A stretch of 64,000 nt of DNA, taken from assembly GCA_007833815.1 (NCBI GenBank), contig CP033464.1, positions 3,776,001-3,840,000 on the forward strand, read 5' to 3'. Shown in pieces: positions 1-10,700 of the stretch (positions are counted from its first letter, which is position 1; each line of letters opens with the position of its first letter). Both the position numbers and the translations under genes were made by a program. The stretch is from Brevibacillus laterosporus. GTDB taxonomy: Bacteria; Bacillota; Bacilli; Brevibacillales; Brevibacillaceae. Under the pieces are notes generated by a model, which did not search any database, had not been told where the DNA came from, and worked only from the letters and a program-made list of their open reading frames with translations.

Positions 1-3000
1 CCTTTTGCACGCAAGGTCTGCGCGAGGCGGTTGGCTTTTTCATCCAATTCGCGATAAGTCAGTTGCTGATCACCGTATACCACAGCGATCTGCTCTGGCA
101 TAGCGCCTGCTTTTTGTTCGAACAGCTTCTGCACAGTGATGTCTTGGGGGATGCTCGTGAATGTGTTGTTAACTCCTGTGAGCAGGTGTTCTTTTTCAGC
201 ATCGGTCATCATGTCAATGTCGATCAGCTTGATATCCGGTTGCGCAATCACTTGATTGAGAATGCACAGATAATGTTGGGTCATCCGCTCTATCGTCTCA
301 TGACGGAACAGTTGGGTCCGGTACTCCCAGTCAAACACAATTTTGCCTTCGCGTTCAGCTGCTACCACGGTCATGTCGAATTTGGCTATATCATGAGTGA
401 ATTCATAGGAGCTCATTGCCAGATTAGCCATCGGGAAGGCGGAAACATCGATATTCTGTACGGAGAACATGACGTCAAAAAGCGGATTGCGGCTAACGTC
501 ACGCTGAACATCCAGCTTTTCGATCAGTGTCTCAAGTGGGTAATCCTGATTTTCGAACGCTTTGAGGCTGTTCGCTTGGACTTCGCTCAGGAATTGGCCG
601 AACGTCGCGTCAGTCACAAGTTGGCTGCGCATCGCAAGCGTGTTGACGAACATCCCCATCACATGTTCTAGTTCAGCCAGTTGGCGTCCGGCAATCGGGG
701 TACCAATGACAATATCATTTTGGTCGCTGTATTTGTGAAGTAGGACATTAAGTGCGGCCAGCAGGGTCATATACAAGGTACTACCCTGTTCGTTGCAGTA
801 AGTCAGCAAACGCTCACTCTGGCTTTCGTTGAGTTCGAATTCGATGCGCGCACCCGCGAACTCTTGAACAGTCGGGCGCGGGAAGTCAGTCGCAAGCTCC
901 AGCACAGGAATGTCACCGCTGAAGGTGTCGAGCCAATATTTCTCCTGCGCCTTTGCTGCACCTCTTTGCATGATCGCTTGTTGCCAGACGGCATAATCTT
1001 TGTATTGAATCGAGAGCGGTGCCAATTCCACGCGGGCGTAGAGTTGAGCCAACTCATGTAGGAAAATGTTCATGGAAACACCGTCAGAGATGATGTGATG
1101 CATGTCGAGTACGAGCAGATGGTCTTGTTCCCCGATTCGGAAAAGTCCGACTCGTGCCAGTGGTGCCTGACTTAAATCAAAAGGTTGAATGAACGTGTCG
1201 ACCTCTTTTTTCAGTAATTCTTCGGTGGCTTCGATATAGGAAAACGGCAATTCGGCTTCCTTATGAATCTGCTGCATCAACTCTTCGTCTACGGTGACAA
1301 AAGAAGTTCGGAGCGATTCATGACGATGGGTCAGTGTGCGGACGGCTTCTTGCAGGCGTTCGACATCAAGTGGTCCGTTGAGCCGCATCATCATCGGCAT
1401 ATTATAGGTTAGTTCCGCGCCGTCGAATTGGACGGTCACATATAGACGTTTCTGTGCTGAGGTCGACGGATAAAAGTCACGAGCTTCTGCTGGAACGAGT
1501 GGCGGTAAGGTACCCTCATCAGCCTCTGTGATGTAAGTCGCCATCTGCTCGACGGTCGGATGGCTGAACACTTCTTTGAGTGGATACTGGATGCCAAAGT
1601 GCTTGTTGATTCGAGAAACCAGCATTGTCGCTTTGAGAGAATGGCCGCCCCGTTCGAAAAAGTTATCGGTGATGCTCACTTGAGTAATACCTAGCACTTC
1701 GGCCCATATTTCTGCCAGTTGTTTCTGTGTTTCGTTCTTAGGTGCCACGTATTCGCTTCCACTGGCGATGGTCTCCGGCATCGGGAGTGATTTGTGGTCA
1801 ACTTTGCCATTGACGGTCAGTGGGAGAGAATCGAGTGCTATATAATAGGAAGGAATCATGTAATCCGGCAGCTCTGCTGACATATGCCCACGCAGTTCGG
1901 TGGTACTCACTTCATCAGCTTGCACGTAGTACGCGCAAAGTGTTGCGTCGTCAGAAATTACCTGCACGGTTATGACCGCTTCATTTATCGCAGGGTGCTT
2001 ACGTAGTTGAGCCTCGATTTCGCCAGGCTCGACACGATGACCGCGTACTTTGATCTGATTATCGACGCGACCGTGGAAAGTCAGGGTTCCTTCTTCCGTC
2101 CAACTGACAAGGTCACCCGTGCGGTACATGCGTTCATCCGGTTCGAACGGGCTCGCTACAAACTTCTCGGCTGTCAGATCAGGACGGTTGTGGTAGCCAC
2201 GAGCAAGACCTACACCACAAACGCACAGTTCGCCAGGTATTCCGACAGGCTGGAGCTGGTCATCAGCGGTCAACACATAGGCACGAGTGTTGGCGATTGG
2301 ACCACCAATGGTAATTGGCTTGTCTATTTGCATGTCGCGGGCAAATGTAGAGACGATCGCGTTCTCTGTTGGGCCGTATTCGTTGATCAACTCAATACGA
2401 GGGTTGAGTGATTGACTCTGACGGATGATGTTCTCTGTCAGTTTGTCGGCACCCAAGCAGATCAAGCGTAACGACTCGGTCTCTTCGGCGGTCATGCCGT
2501 CGATGATCGCTCTGTACATGACGGGCACGGTAATAAAGCTGGTTACGTTCCAGCGCAGGATATGACGCTTGATCGCCGCTGGGTCTTTGGCATCGTCGGG
2601 CGGCAAGATGACCGCTTTGGCTCCGGCGATCAATGGTGAGTATAGGCTAATGACGAACCCGTCGAACGCGAAGGAAAAGAGCTGCAACACACTGTCTTCT
2701 GTACAGAATCCGTACTCGCGGCTACGCCAATAGATTGTATTGACCACATTGCGGTGTTCAATCATAACCCCTTTTGGCTTGCCGGTGGTGCCGGACGTGT
2801 AGATCATATATGCAAGGTCAGATGGGGTATTTACTGACTCAAGCGGACTGTTGTCTGTATCGCAGGCAGTGATATCAATCAGGCCGTAAGATGCCACTTT
2901 TTCCCCAAGGGTAGCGCTAATGATTTCGCGCAGATGCGGTTGGGTCAGAATCAATTGAATATGGCTATCAGTCAGGATATATTCGATGCGCTCTTTTGGA

Positions 3001-4643
3001 TATTCCGGGTCGATTGGTACATACGCGCCCCCTGCTTTGAGTATCGCAAAAAGTCCAATTATCATTTCCATAGAGCGTTCAGCCATAATCCCGATCAGTT
3101 GGTTAGGTGCCACTCCCTGTCTGCGTAATACGCGGGCTAACTGGTTCGCTTGGTCGTCTAGTTGTTGGTAGGTCAGGCTCTCGTCGTTGTACGCAAGCGC
3201 GATGGCATCCGGTGTGCGGGCTACCTGCTCTTCAAACAATTGATGCAAGGTTTTCTCTGCCGGAAAGTCTATTGTTGTGTTGTTAAAAGTGATAAGCAGC
3301 TTCTGCTTTTCCTCGGCGGTGAGCAACTCATAGGTGTTGACGGCTTGATGAGGTGTTGCAATCACTTGCTCTGTCAGCTTTGTTAGGTGAGCACCTATGC
3401 GCTCGATAAACGATTGGTCATATTTGTTCGCATTGTAGCTCAGGCGTACGGTGAACGGGTTGCCCGGAATCACGACGAGATGGAAATCATAGTTGGTCAT
3501 CTCATGGGCATCCACTCCGACTATGGAAAAACCCATATCTTTGTCCAATTCCGTCTGATAGAGCCCTTGGTTATCTACGTGGTTCTGGAAACCGATGATG
3601 TGATTGAACAGGTCGCTCCCGAGTCCGGTGCTTGACTGGATATCGGCGATGGAGACGTATTCATAGGATTTGGCTTCCAATGCGTTTTGCTTCACCGTTT
3701 TGAGCAGTTGGCTAAACGTCTGCCCACTTACGCTTTTGATCCGCACAGGTACGGTATTGATAAAGAGACCGACGATCTGTTCCACACCTTCGATCTCAGA
3801 GGGACGACCTGAGACGACGGAACCAAAGACGACATCTGGCGTGTTGTTGTAGCGTTGGAGCAAAAGGCCCCAGATCGCTTGAAACACATTGTTGGTCGTG
3901 GTCTGGTGCTCGCGGGCGATACGGTGGATGCCCTCGCTCAACGCTTCCTCCAGATTGACCGTTACTTCCCTATAGCTGAATTCATAAGAGCCTGTGTGCT
4001 GCGGGGCGATAACCGCAGGTTTTTCATATGCGGAGAGGTAGTTATCCCAATAGGTAATCGCCTCAGTCTGGTCTTGTTTTTGTAGCCAATTGATGTAACT
4101 GCTGTATGGGGCCGTCTTTTCTTTGACTAGTGGCTGATCCATAACAAGCATTTTGTAGAAGCGGAAAAAATCTTGCATCACGATGCCAAAGCACCAACCA
4201 TCCATCAAGATATGGTGGTGGCTCCAAACTAGTTGATACTCCTTCTCTCTGGTCTGAATCACACTAATACGCATCAGGACATCTTTGGAAAGATCAAAGC
4301 CTCTTTCTCGATCAGCCTGGAGCAAAGCCGCGATATGAGCGTTTTGTTCGTCGGAGGAAAGGTTTACAATATCGTGAAAGGTAACGGTGGTCGTGCGTTC
4401 TCTTAACACGACTTGGCGTGGACGCTGTAACTTTTCGTGGAGGAACAGCGTGCGGAAAATATCGTATTTGCTGATTAAATGGTTCAGGCTTTTTTCCACA
4501 TAGCCAACGTTGAGGTCACCTTGGATGACCAGCCTCATCTGCTCAAAGTAAGCATGTTGCGCTTCACCAAGTAAGGAGTGGAAAAGCATGCCCTCTTGCA
4601 TAGGTGATAAAGGATACACCTTTTCGATTTGGTTATTTTTCAT
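1..4643 (-). CDS. Nonribosomal peptide synthetase, C-A-T-C-A... (3' part outside window)
   Basis: Fourth NRPS protein of the assembly line; about 1547 residues are visible and the frame stays open to the window edge. ATG at 4641-4643 follows a GGGGAGT ribosome binding site. Domains: C (1-445, HHILMDGW near 143, the type that accepts a D-residue from an upstream epimerase), A (455-955, YTSGTTG near 616), T (GGHS serine near 1001, preceded by Arg instead of the usual Leu/Ile), a second C (1040-1480, HHIISDG near 1184) and the start of a second A (from about 1490). No E domain follows the first T, so this residue should stay L. The first A pocket reads D-G-I-T-I-L-E-I-V by alignment to GrsA positions. 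It shares the D-G and the Glu before YGPTE with the fengycin-type Tyr code but is not close enough to assign. The substrate is left open. Confidence 0.95.
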   Translation of the reverse strand, partial: MKNNQIEKVYPLSPMQEGMLFHSLLGEAQHAYFEQMRLVIQGDLNVGYVEKSLNHLISKYDIFRTLFLHEKLQRPRQVVLRERTTTVTFHDIVNLSSDEQNAHIAALLQADRERGFDLSKDVLMRISVIQTREKEYQLVWSHHHILMDGWCFGIVMQDFFRFYKMLVMDQPLVKEKTAPYSSYINWLQKQDQTEAITYWDNYLSAYEKPAVIAPQHTGSYEFSYREVTVNLEEALSEGIHRIAREHQTTTNNVFQAIWGLLLQRYNNTPDVVFGSVVSGRPSEIEGVEQIVGLFINTVPVRIKSVSGQTFSQLLKTVKQNALEAKSYEYVSIADIQSSTGLGSDLFNHIIGFQNHVDNQGLYQTELDKDMGFSIVGVDAHEMTNYDFHLVVIPGNPFTVRLSYNANKYDQSFIERIGAHLTKLTEQVIATPHQAVNTYELLTAEEKQKLLITFNNTTIDFPAEKTLHQLFEEQVARTPDAIALAYNDESLTYQQLDDQANQLARVLRRQGVAPNQLIGIMAERSMEMIIGLFAILKAGGAYVPIDPEYPKERIEYILTDSHIQLILTQPHLREIISATLGEKVASYGLIDITACDTDNSPLESVNTPSDLAYMIYTSGTTGKPKGVMIEHRNVVNTIYWRSREYGFCTEDSVLQLFSFAFDGFVISLYSPLIAGAKAVILPPDDAKDPAAIKRHILRWNVTSFITVPVMYRAIIDGMTAEETESLRLICLGADKLTENIIRQSQSLNPRIELINEYGPTENAIVSTFARDMQIDKPITIGGPIANTRAYVLTADDQLQPVGIPGELCVCGVGLARGYHNRPDLTAEKFVASPFEPDERMYRTGDLVSWTEEGTLTFHGRVDNQIKVRGHRVEPGEIEAQLRKHPAINEAVITVQVISDDATLCAYYVQADEVSTTELRGHMSAELPDYMIPSYYIALDSLPLTVNGKVDHKSLPMPETIASGSEYVAPKNETQKQLAEIWAEVLGITQVSITDNFFERGGHSLKATMLVSRINKHFGIQYPLKEVFSHPTVEQMATYITEADEGTLPPLVPAEARDFYPSTSAQKRLYVTVQFDGAELTYNMPMMMRLNGPLDVERLQEAVRTLTHRHESLRTSFVTVDEELMQQIHKEAELPFSYIEATEELLKKEVDTFIQPFDLSQAPLARVGLFRIGEQDHLLVLDMHHIISDGVSMNIFLHELAQLYARVELAPLSIQYKDYAVWQQAIMQRGAAKAQEKYWLDTFSGDIPVLELATDFPRPTVQEFAGARIEFELNESQSERLLTYCNEQGSTLYMTLLAALNVLLHKYSDQNDIVIGTPIAGRQLAELEHVMGMFVNTLAMRSQLVTDATFGQFLSEVQANSLKAFENQDYPLETLIEKLDVQRDVSRNPLFDVMFSVQNIDVSAFPMANLAMSSYEFTHDIAKFDMTVVAAEREGKIVFDWEYRTQLFRHETIERMTQHYLCILNQVIAQPDIKLIDIDMMTDAEKEHLLTGVNNTFTSIPQDITVQKLFEQKAGAMPEQIAVVYGDQQLTYRELDEKANRLAQTLRAK

Positions 4644-4703
4644 GTCCGTTACTCCCCATTTTTTCTCCTAGATATGTATGAGTGAAAATAGTAAGGAAGG
4701 GAT

Positions 4704-4743
4704 GTGTGAGCCGTAAGTCCATTCGGATAATAACAGCTCACAC
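4704..4743 (-). other. Intercistronic stem-loop between NRPS genes
   Basis: Perfect 8-bp inverted repeat GTGTGAGC (4704-4711) / GCTCACAC (4736-4743) in the 135-nt gap between two NRPS genes. There is no T-run, so it is not a standard terminator. It could be an mRNA processing or stability element; the role is inference. Confidence 0.45.
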
Positions 4744-4778
4744 TTCCTCTTGTGCCTTGGTGGCGGCACGGCATTAGA

Positions 4779-7700
4779 TTAGAGATTGTTGATAAAGTCT
4801 GCGATGTCGTCCAGCTCTTCGAAGGTCAGATCCTCATCACCTACATCACTTGGGGTGAGATCGGCGCCTTCTTTTTGCAGGCAGTGATTGATAATCGAGC
4901 GTAGATGGTGCATATAACGCTCCACTAGCTTGGTAATTGTGCTGTCTTGGTAGCGCTCTTGGCTATAGAGGATTTGAACGTGCAACTGTCTCTCATTTAC
5001 ACTTCCAATAATATCCAATTCATAACTACGTTTGCTGTTCGGACTGAACAGCGGTCCTTTAGGCATGTCTGATGGCTGGAACAATCCCTCTCCTTTGCTC
5101 TGCTCGAACTGACCGAGGTAGTTGAAACTAATCTCGGGCTGCAGGGTGAGTGCGGAGCCTTCGCGCTGGGCTGAACCTGCGAGATGCTTTAGGATGCCGT
5201 AGCCTATTCCTTTTTGCGGAACGATGCGTAGGGATTCTTTTATCGCCTTGATCTGATAGGAGAGATCATGGTCAGGACGGATAGTCAGATTGACAGGATA
5301 CAAGGAAGTGAACCAACCTACTGTTCGACTGATGTTGATTTCCTTGATGATACCTTCGCGTCCGTGACCTTCGAGATCGACTAGCACGTGGCTTTCCCTT
5401 GTCCACTCGTGAATCGTGCGGGCCAGCGCGGTGAGCAACAGGTCGTTGATCTCGGTATGATAGGCTTGATGAGCATGCTTGAGAAGGTTATCCGTCTCTT
5501 CGCTTGTCAAACTGGCGGCCTGGCTCTGAAGGTTGCGCCAGAAATTGGTTCCATCCGCATGATCTTGTGGCAACGGCTGATTACTGATTGCTTCGAGCTC
5601 TTTCCAATAGTGCCACTCTTTGGCTATCGTTTTGCTGTCGGCATATTCCGTAAGGGCGCGGGCCCAATCCTGATAGGAATGCGTCTTGTCCGGAAGCTGG
5701 ATGTCTTCGCCACGCTGGGCTTGGTGGTAGGCAGTCTGTAAGTCTTCCAGTATAATTCGCCAGGATACGCCGTCTACCACCAAGTGATGGATGGTAAGCA
5801 AAAGGTGGTCGCCCCAAGCAGTCTGGAACAGGATTGCTTTGAACAGGGGACCGTGTGTCAGATCAAGGCTCTGTTGCATACGGGTGGCTTCCGTCTCGAT
5901 TCGTGAGGTCAAAACCGTCGCGTTGTTCACACCACGCAAGTCGATGATGTCAAGGATGAATTCTTTTCCTTCCGCCTCTCCGATGCTACTGTTGGTCTGT
6001 ATGACACGACCGTCTGCTTCCATGTTGTAGACCATCCGCAACGCGTCATGATGTCCCATTAATTCTGTCAGAACGGTGCGAAGAATCTCTGCTTCTAATC
6101 CTGTTTGTGCATGCAACATCACCGATTGATTCCAGTGGTGCTGATTGGTCATCTGTTGAGCGAAGAACCACTGCTGGATCGGTGTCAGTGGAACCTCTCC
6201 CACTACTTCCCCTTGGGTCGCGGTGGTGCTCATCTGTTTGACATAGAGGCTGAGCTCTTCGATGGTCGGATAAAGAAAAATCTGCTTGATATCCGCCTTC
6301 AACTGATGATTGCTCAAGCGGGCCACAATCTGAATCGCGTTAATTGAGTCTCCGCCAAGGTCAAAGAAGTTATCCTGAATACCAATGCGCTCCACGCCCA
6401 GCACATCGGCAAATATTATCGTCAACAGTTCTTGCTTATCGTTAGTTGGAGCCACATACTGTTTGCCGGTCTGAGTCTCGGTATCAGGCAATGGCAAGGC
6501 TTTTCGATCGACTTTGCCATTGGTTGTCAACGGCAGTTTCGGCAACGTGATGTAGAACGTTGGAATCATATAGTCCGGTAGGTGTACGGCAAGGTATTTG
6601 CGCAGTTCACGATAATCGGGTGCGTCTTCGGCGACGATGTAGGCACAGAGGACTTTTTTGGTATCTAACTCCTTTGGCTCGACGATAGCCGTTTGGATTG
6701 CCTCGAAAGCATTGAGCCTGCTTTCGATCTCCCCCAGTTCGATGCGGTAGCCTCGAATTTTGACTTGGTGGTCTCCACGGCCTAGGAATTCAAGATTTCC
6801 GTCTGGAAGCCAACGGGCAATGTCGCCTGTGCAGTACATGCGTTCCCCTTCAGCAAACGGATTGGCCACGAACGCCGCATCAGTCAGGTCAGCCCGATTG
6901 AGATAACCACGTGCCAGACCACCCCCGGAGATACACAACTCACCTGGCACACCGATTGGTTGCAGTTTTCCGTGACGGTTGATCACATGGATACGTACAT
7001 TTTGGGCGGGTTTTCCAATTGGGATATTTGGCAGAGCCTCGGTCACTTCGTAGTATGTTGCCAAAACAGTGTTTTCTGACGGACCATAGTTATTGATGAA
7101 ACGGCAGGATTGCGGAATAAAGCGATTCAGTTTGTCGCCACCTGTGTTCATGATGCGCAAGCTCTGAGTCGGCCATTCCATGAACAACTCGAACATCTGA
7201 GTCGGTAGATAGCTCACCGTAATCTGATGGTGATCATAGTAGTGGTGCAAACGCTCAATATCATAGCGCACCTCATCACTCAACAGATGGAGCGTTGCCC
7301 CTGCAGTCAGGCTAGGGAAAATCTCCCAGATTGTCGCATCGAATCCAAAGCCAGCGTATTTGGTCATACGATCTTGCGGGGTCAATTCGTACTGCTCCTT
7401 GATCCCACAACAGAGATTGATCAGCGAATGGTGTTCGACCATCACCCCTTTTGGCTGCCCCGTAGAGCCGGAGGTAAAGATGACGTATGCCAGATTGGTG
7501 GAAGTAGTGACAGGCTCCAAATTAGTGGTCTCGCCCTGATACAGTGAAGTATCGGAAAGAGCCAAAATTTCCCCGTCAAAAGTCAACGAAAGTAGTGACT
7601 TCGTATGGGTCAACAGCCATTTGCTGTTCGCCTCTTTGACCATATAATTCATGCGCTCAACCGGATAATCTGGAGCAATCGGCAGGAACGCACCGCCGGC

Positions 7701-10700
7701 TTTGAGCACTGCGAGCAGTGCAACGACCATCTCCACGGAGTGGTCTGCGATGATGGCTACGATGCTTTCGGAACCAACGCCTATGGAGCGCAACTTGCGG
7801 GCCAGTTGATTTGCCTTTTCATTGAACTGCTGGTAGGTCAGCTGTTGCCACTCATCCACGAGTGCGATGTGATCAGGTCGTTCGATAGCCTGCTGTTCGA
7901 TTAAGGCATGCACAAGTTGATCAATTGGATAGTCCGCTTGGGTGTCGTTAAAAGTAGTCAGTAATTGCTCGCGCTCCTCTGCCGTTACCATATCGATCTG
8001 AGCAATTGATCGATCCGGATCTAAGACTGCTTCGCTGATGATCTGGGTCAAATGCTCAGCCATGCGCTCGATGGTCTCTCGCTTGTAGAGGGAGGTGCTG
8101 TACTCCCAATCAAACACCAGTTCGCTATCCAACTCTGCAACCTGAACTGTCATGTCAAACTTCGCTACCTTGTACGGATAGGCGTAGTTGCTGACTGTTA
8201 AGCCCGGTAGGTTTTGCTTGGCAAACGCTATATTTTGCACCGCAAATGTCGTGTCAAACAACGGATTGCGGCTAAGGTCTCGACGCAGGTTGAGCTTGTC
8301 TATCAGTTCTTCGAGCGGATAGTCCTGATGCTCATAGGCATTAAGAAGGTTCTCTTTTACCTCGGTCACAAACGCTCGGAAACTCTTGTCAGCAGCTGGC
8401 TTGTTGCGCAGAGCCAAGGTGTTGACGAACATCCCGACCACTGGTTCCAGCTCAGCAAGTAGACGGCCAACGATAGGTGAGCCGACAATAATGTCTTCCT
8501 GATCAGTATATTTGGAAAGCAGCACGTTATACGCCGCGATCAGAGTCATAAACAATGTCACTTGGTTCTGCTCGCAGAAACGGTTAATCACCGCTGTCTG
8601 TTTTTCATCCAAGGTAAAGGTGTATCGGTCCCCCTCAAACTGTTGAACAGAACCGCGGGCATAGTCGGTTGGCATGTCGAGCACTGGTAATTCACCAGCA
8701 AAGGTATGGAGCCAGAACTCTTCCTGACGTGTAGCCTCTTTACCCTGCATCTTGGTCTGTTGCCATGACGCATAGTCTTTGTACTGAATGCGTAGAGCTG
8801 GCAGTTCTTGACCTTGATAGAGTTGGTTAAACTCTTGAACCAAGAGTTTCATGGATACACCGTCGGAGATGATGTGATGCATATCCACGACAAGCACGTA
8901 ACGCGTATCGCTAGCACGGATGATTAGGCCACGCATAAGTGGTGCTTGGCTCAAATCAAATGGCTGGATGAATTGTTCGATGATCTCGTTCAGTTCTGCT
9001 TCGCTCGCCTCTGGTGCTTCAATCACCTCAAATGGTAGTTCTAAATTCTCATGTACCTGTTGCATCAGAGCGCCATCTACCATCGTAAATGAAGTTCGAA
9101 GTGACTCATGACGATCCACCAAGCTTCTCCAGACCGAGCAGGTACGCTGTGTGTCGAGAGATCCCTCAATGGAGAGCATCAACGGCATGTTGTAGCTGGT
9201 CCCCGCCCCTTCGAACTGTTGGATGACGTAAAGACGTTTTTGTGCGGATGTAGTAACATAATTTTCTTTATGGTCAACTGATTCGATTGCGACATATTCG
9301 CGTGTGGTAGCATTGCGGATATAATCAGCCATTTGACGGATCGTTGGATATTGAAACACCGCTTTGAGTGGGAAATGAATTTCTAGCTGCATAGCGATGC
9401 GTGATGCGAGCATGGTCGCTTTAATTGAATGACCGCCGATACTGAAAAAGTTGTCTTCCACTCCAACTCTCGCCTGCCCCAGAACTTCTCCCCACATCTC
9501 GGCAAGCGTGGACTCCAACTCATCTGATGGTGCGACATATTCGGTGCTACGGTGAAATTGTTCATCAATCTCAGGCAGTTGGTTGCGATCCACCTTGCCG
9601 TTTGGCGTGAGTGGCAGTTTTTCCATCTCAACAAAGTAGCTTGGAGTCATGTAGTCCGGCAGGTTTTGACCAAGTGACTGACGCAGTTCCTCTGGCTTCA
9701 CCCCGTTAGCTACGTAATATGCGACGAGGTAGACAAGCCCGTGGGAGTCTTGGCGATCGATCACGATGGCGTCTTGCACCTTTGGATGTTGCAACAAAAC
9801 ATGAGTAACCTCGCCTGGCTCAATACGGTAGCCACGGATTTTGACCAGATGGTCGAGACGAGAGACGTATTCCAAGTTACCGTCCGAAAGCCACTTGACC
9901 ACGTCACCAGTACGGTAGATACGCTCGCCTGATCGATACGGATGCGGAATGAATTTTTCTTCAGTCAGTTCGTCGCGGTCTAAATAACCGCGTACTAAGC
10001 CACCGCCCCCGATGCACAACTCACCTGGAACACCGATTGGCTGAAGGTTTTGATTTCGGTCAAGTACGAATAGTTGGGTCTGACTCACTGGTTTGCCGAT
10101 AGGCACTGTGTGTGCGTCAGCTGATAGCTGCCCGACCGAATAGTACGTGGAATAGACCGTGTTTTCCGATGGACCGTAGAGATGAATGAGTCGGTTGGGT
10201 CCGAGATATTGTATCGCTCTGCGGACGTGGTGAACCGAGACTTTTTCCCCACCGAACAAAATCTTGTGCAGCGGAGCTATACAGCGCAAGTCCGCATCCA
10301 CCACCGCATTGAACAGGGCTGTTGTCATCAGTGTCATGGTGACGCCATTCTCAGTGATGACCCGAGCCAGTTGGGTGACGTCCAGCATCTCTTCGCGCTT
10401 GATCAGCACCAGCCGAGCACCATTGAGCAATGCACCATAGACGTCGAAGATGGAGCCGTCAAAAATATAGTTGGACAGCTGCAAAATCCGGTCTTGCTCG
10501 CGGATGTTGACATAGTTGGGATTGACCACAGTCCTTAACACATTGGCATGAGTGGTCAGATTGCCTTTTGGCTTCCCTGTTGAGCCGGAAGTGTATTGGA
10601 TGAACGCGAGACTTGGCCCGTTGGCCTGCTGCGGCAGATTGCTTGCATCCCCTTGGTAGAGCGCGTTGTCATCAAGTGGAATGGCTTCGACCAGCCATGG

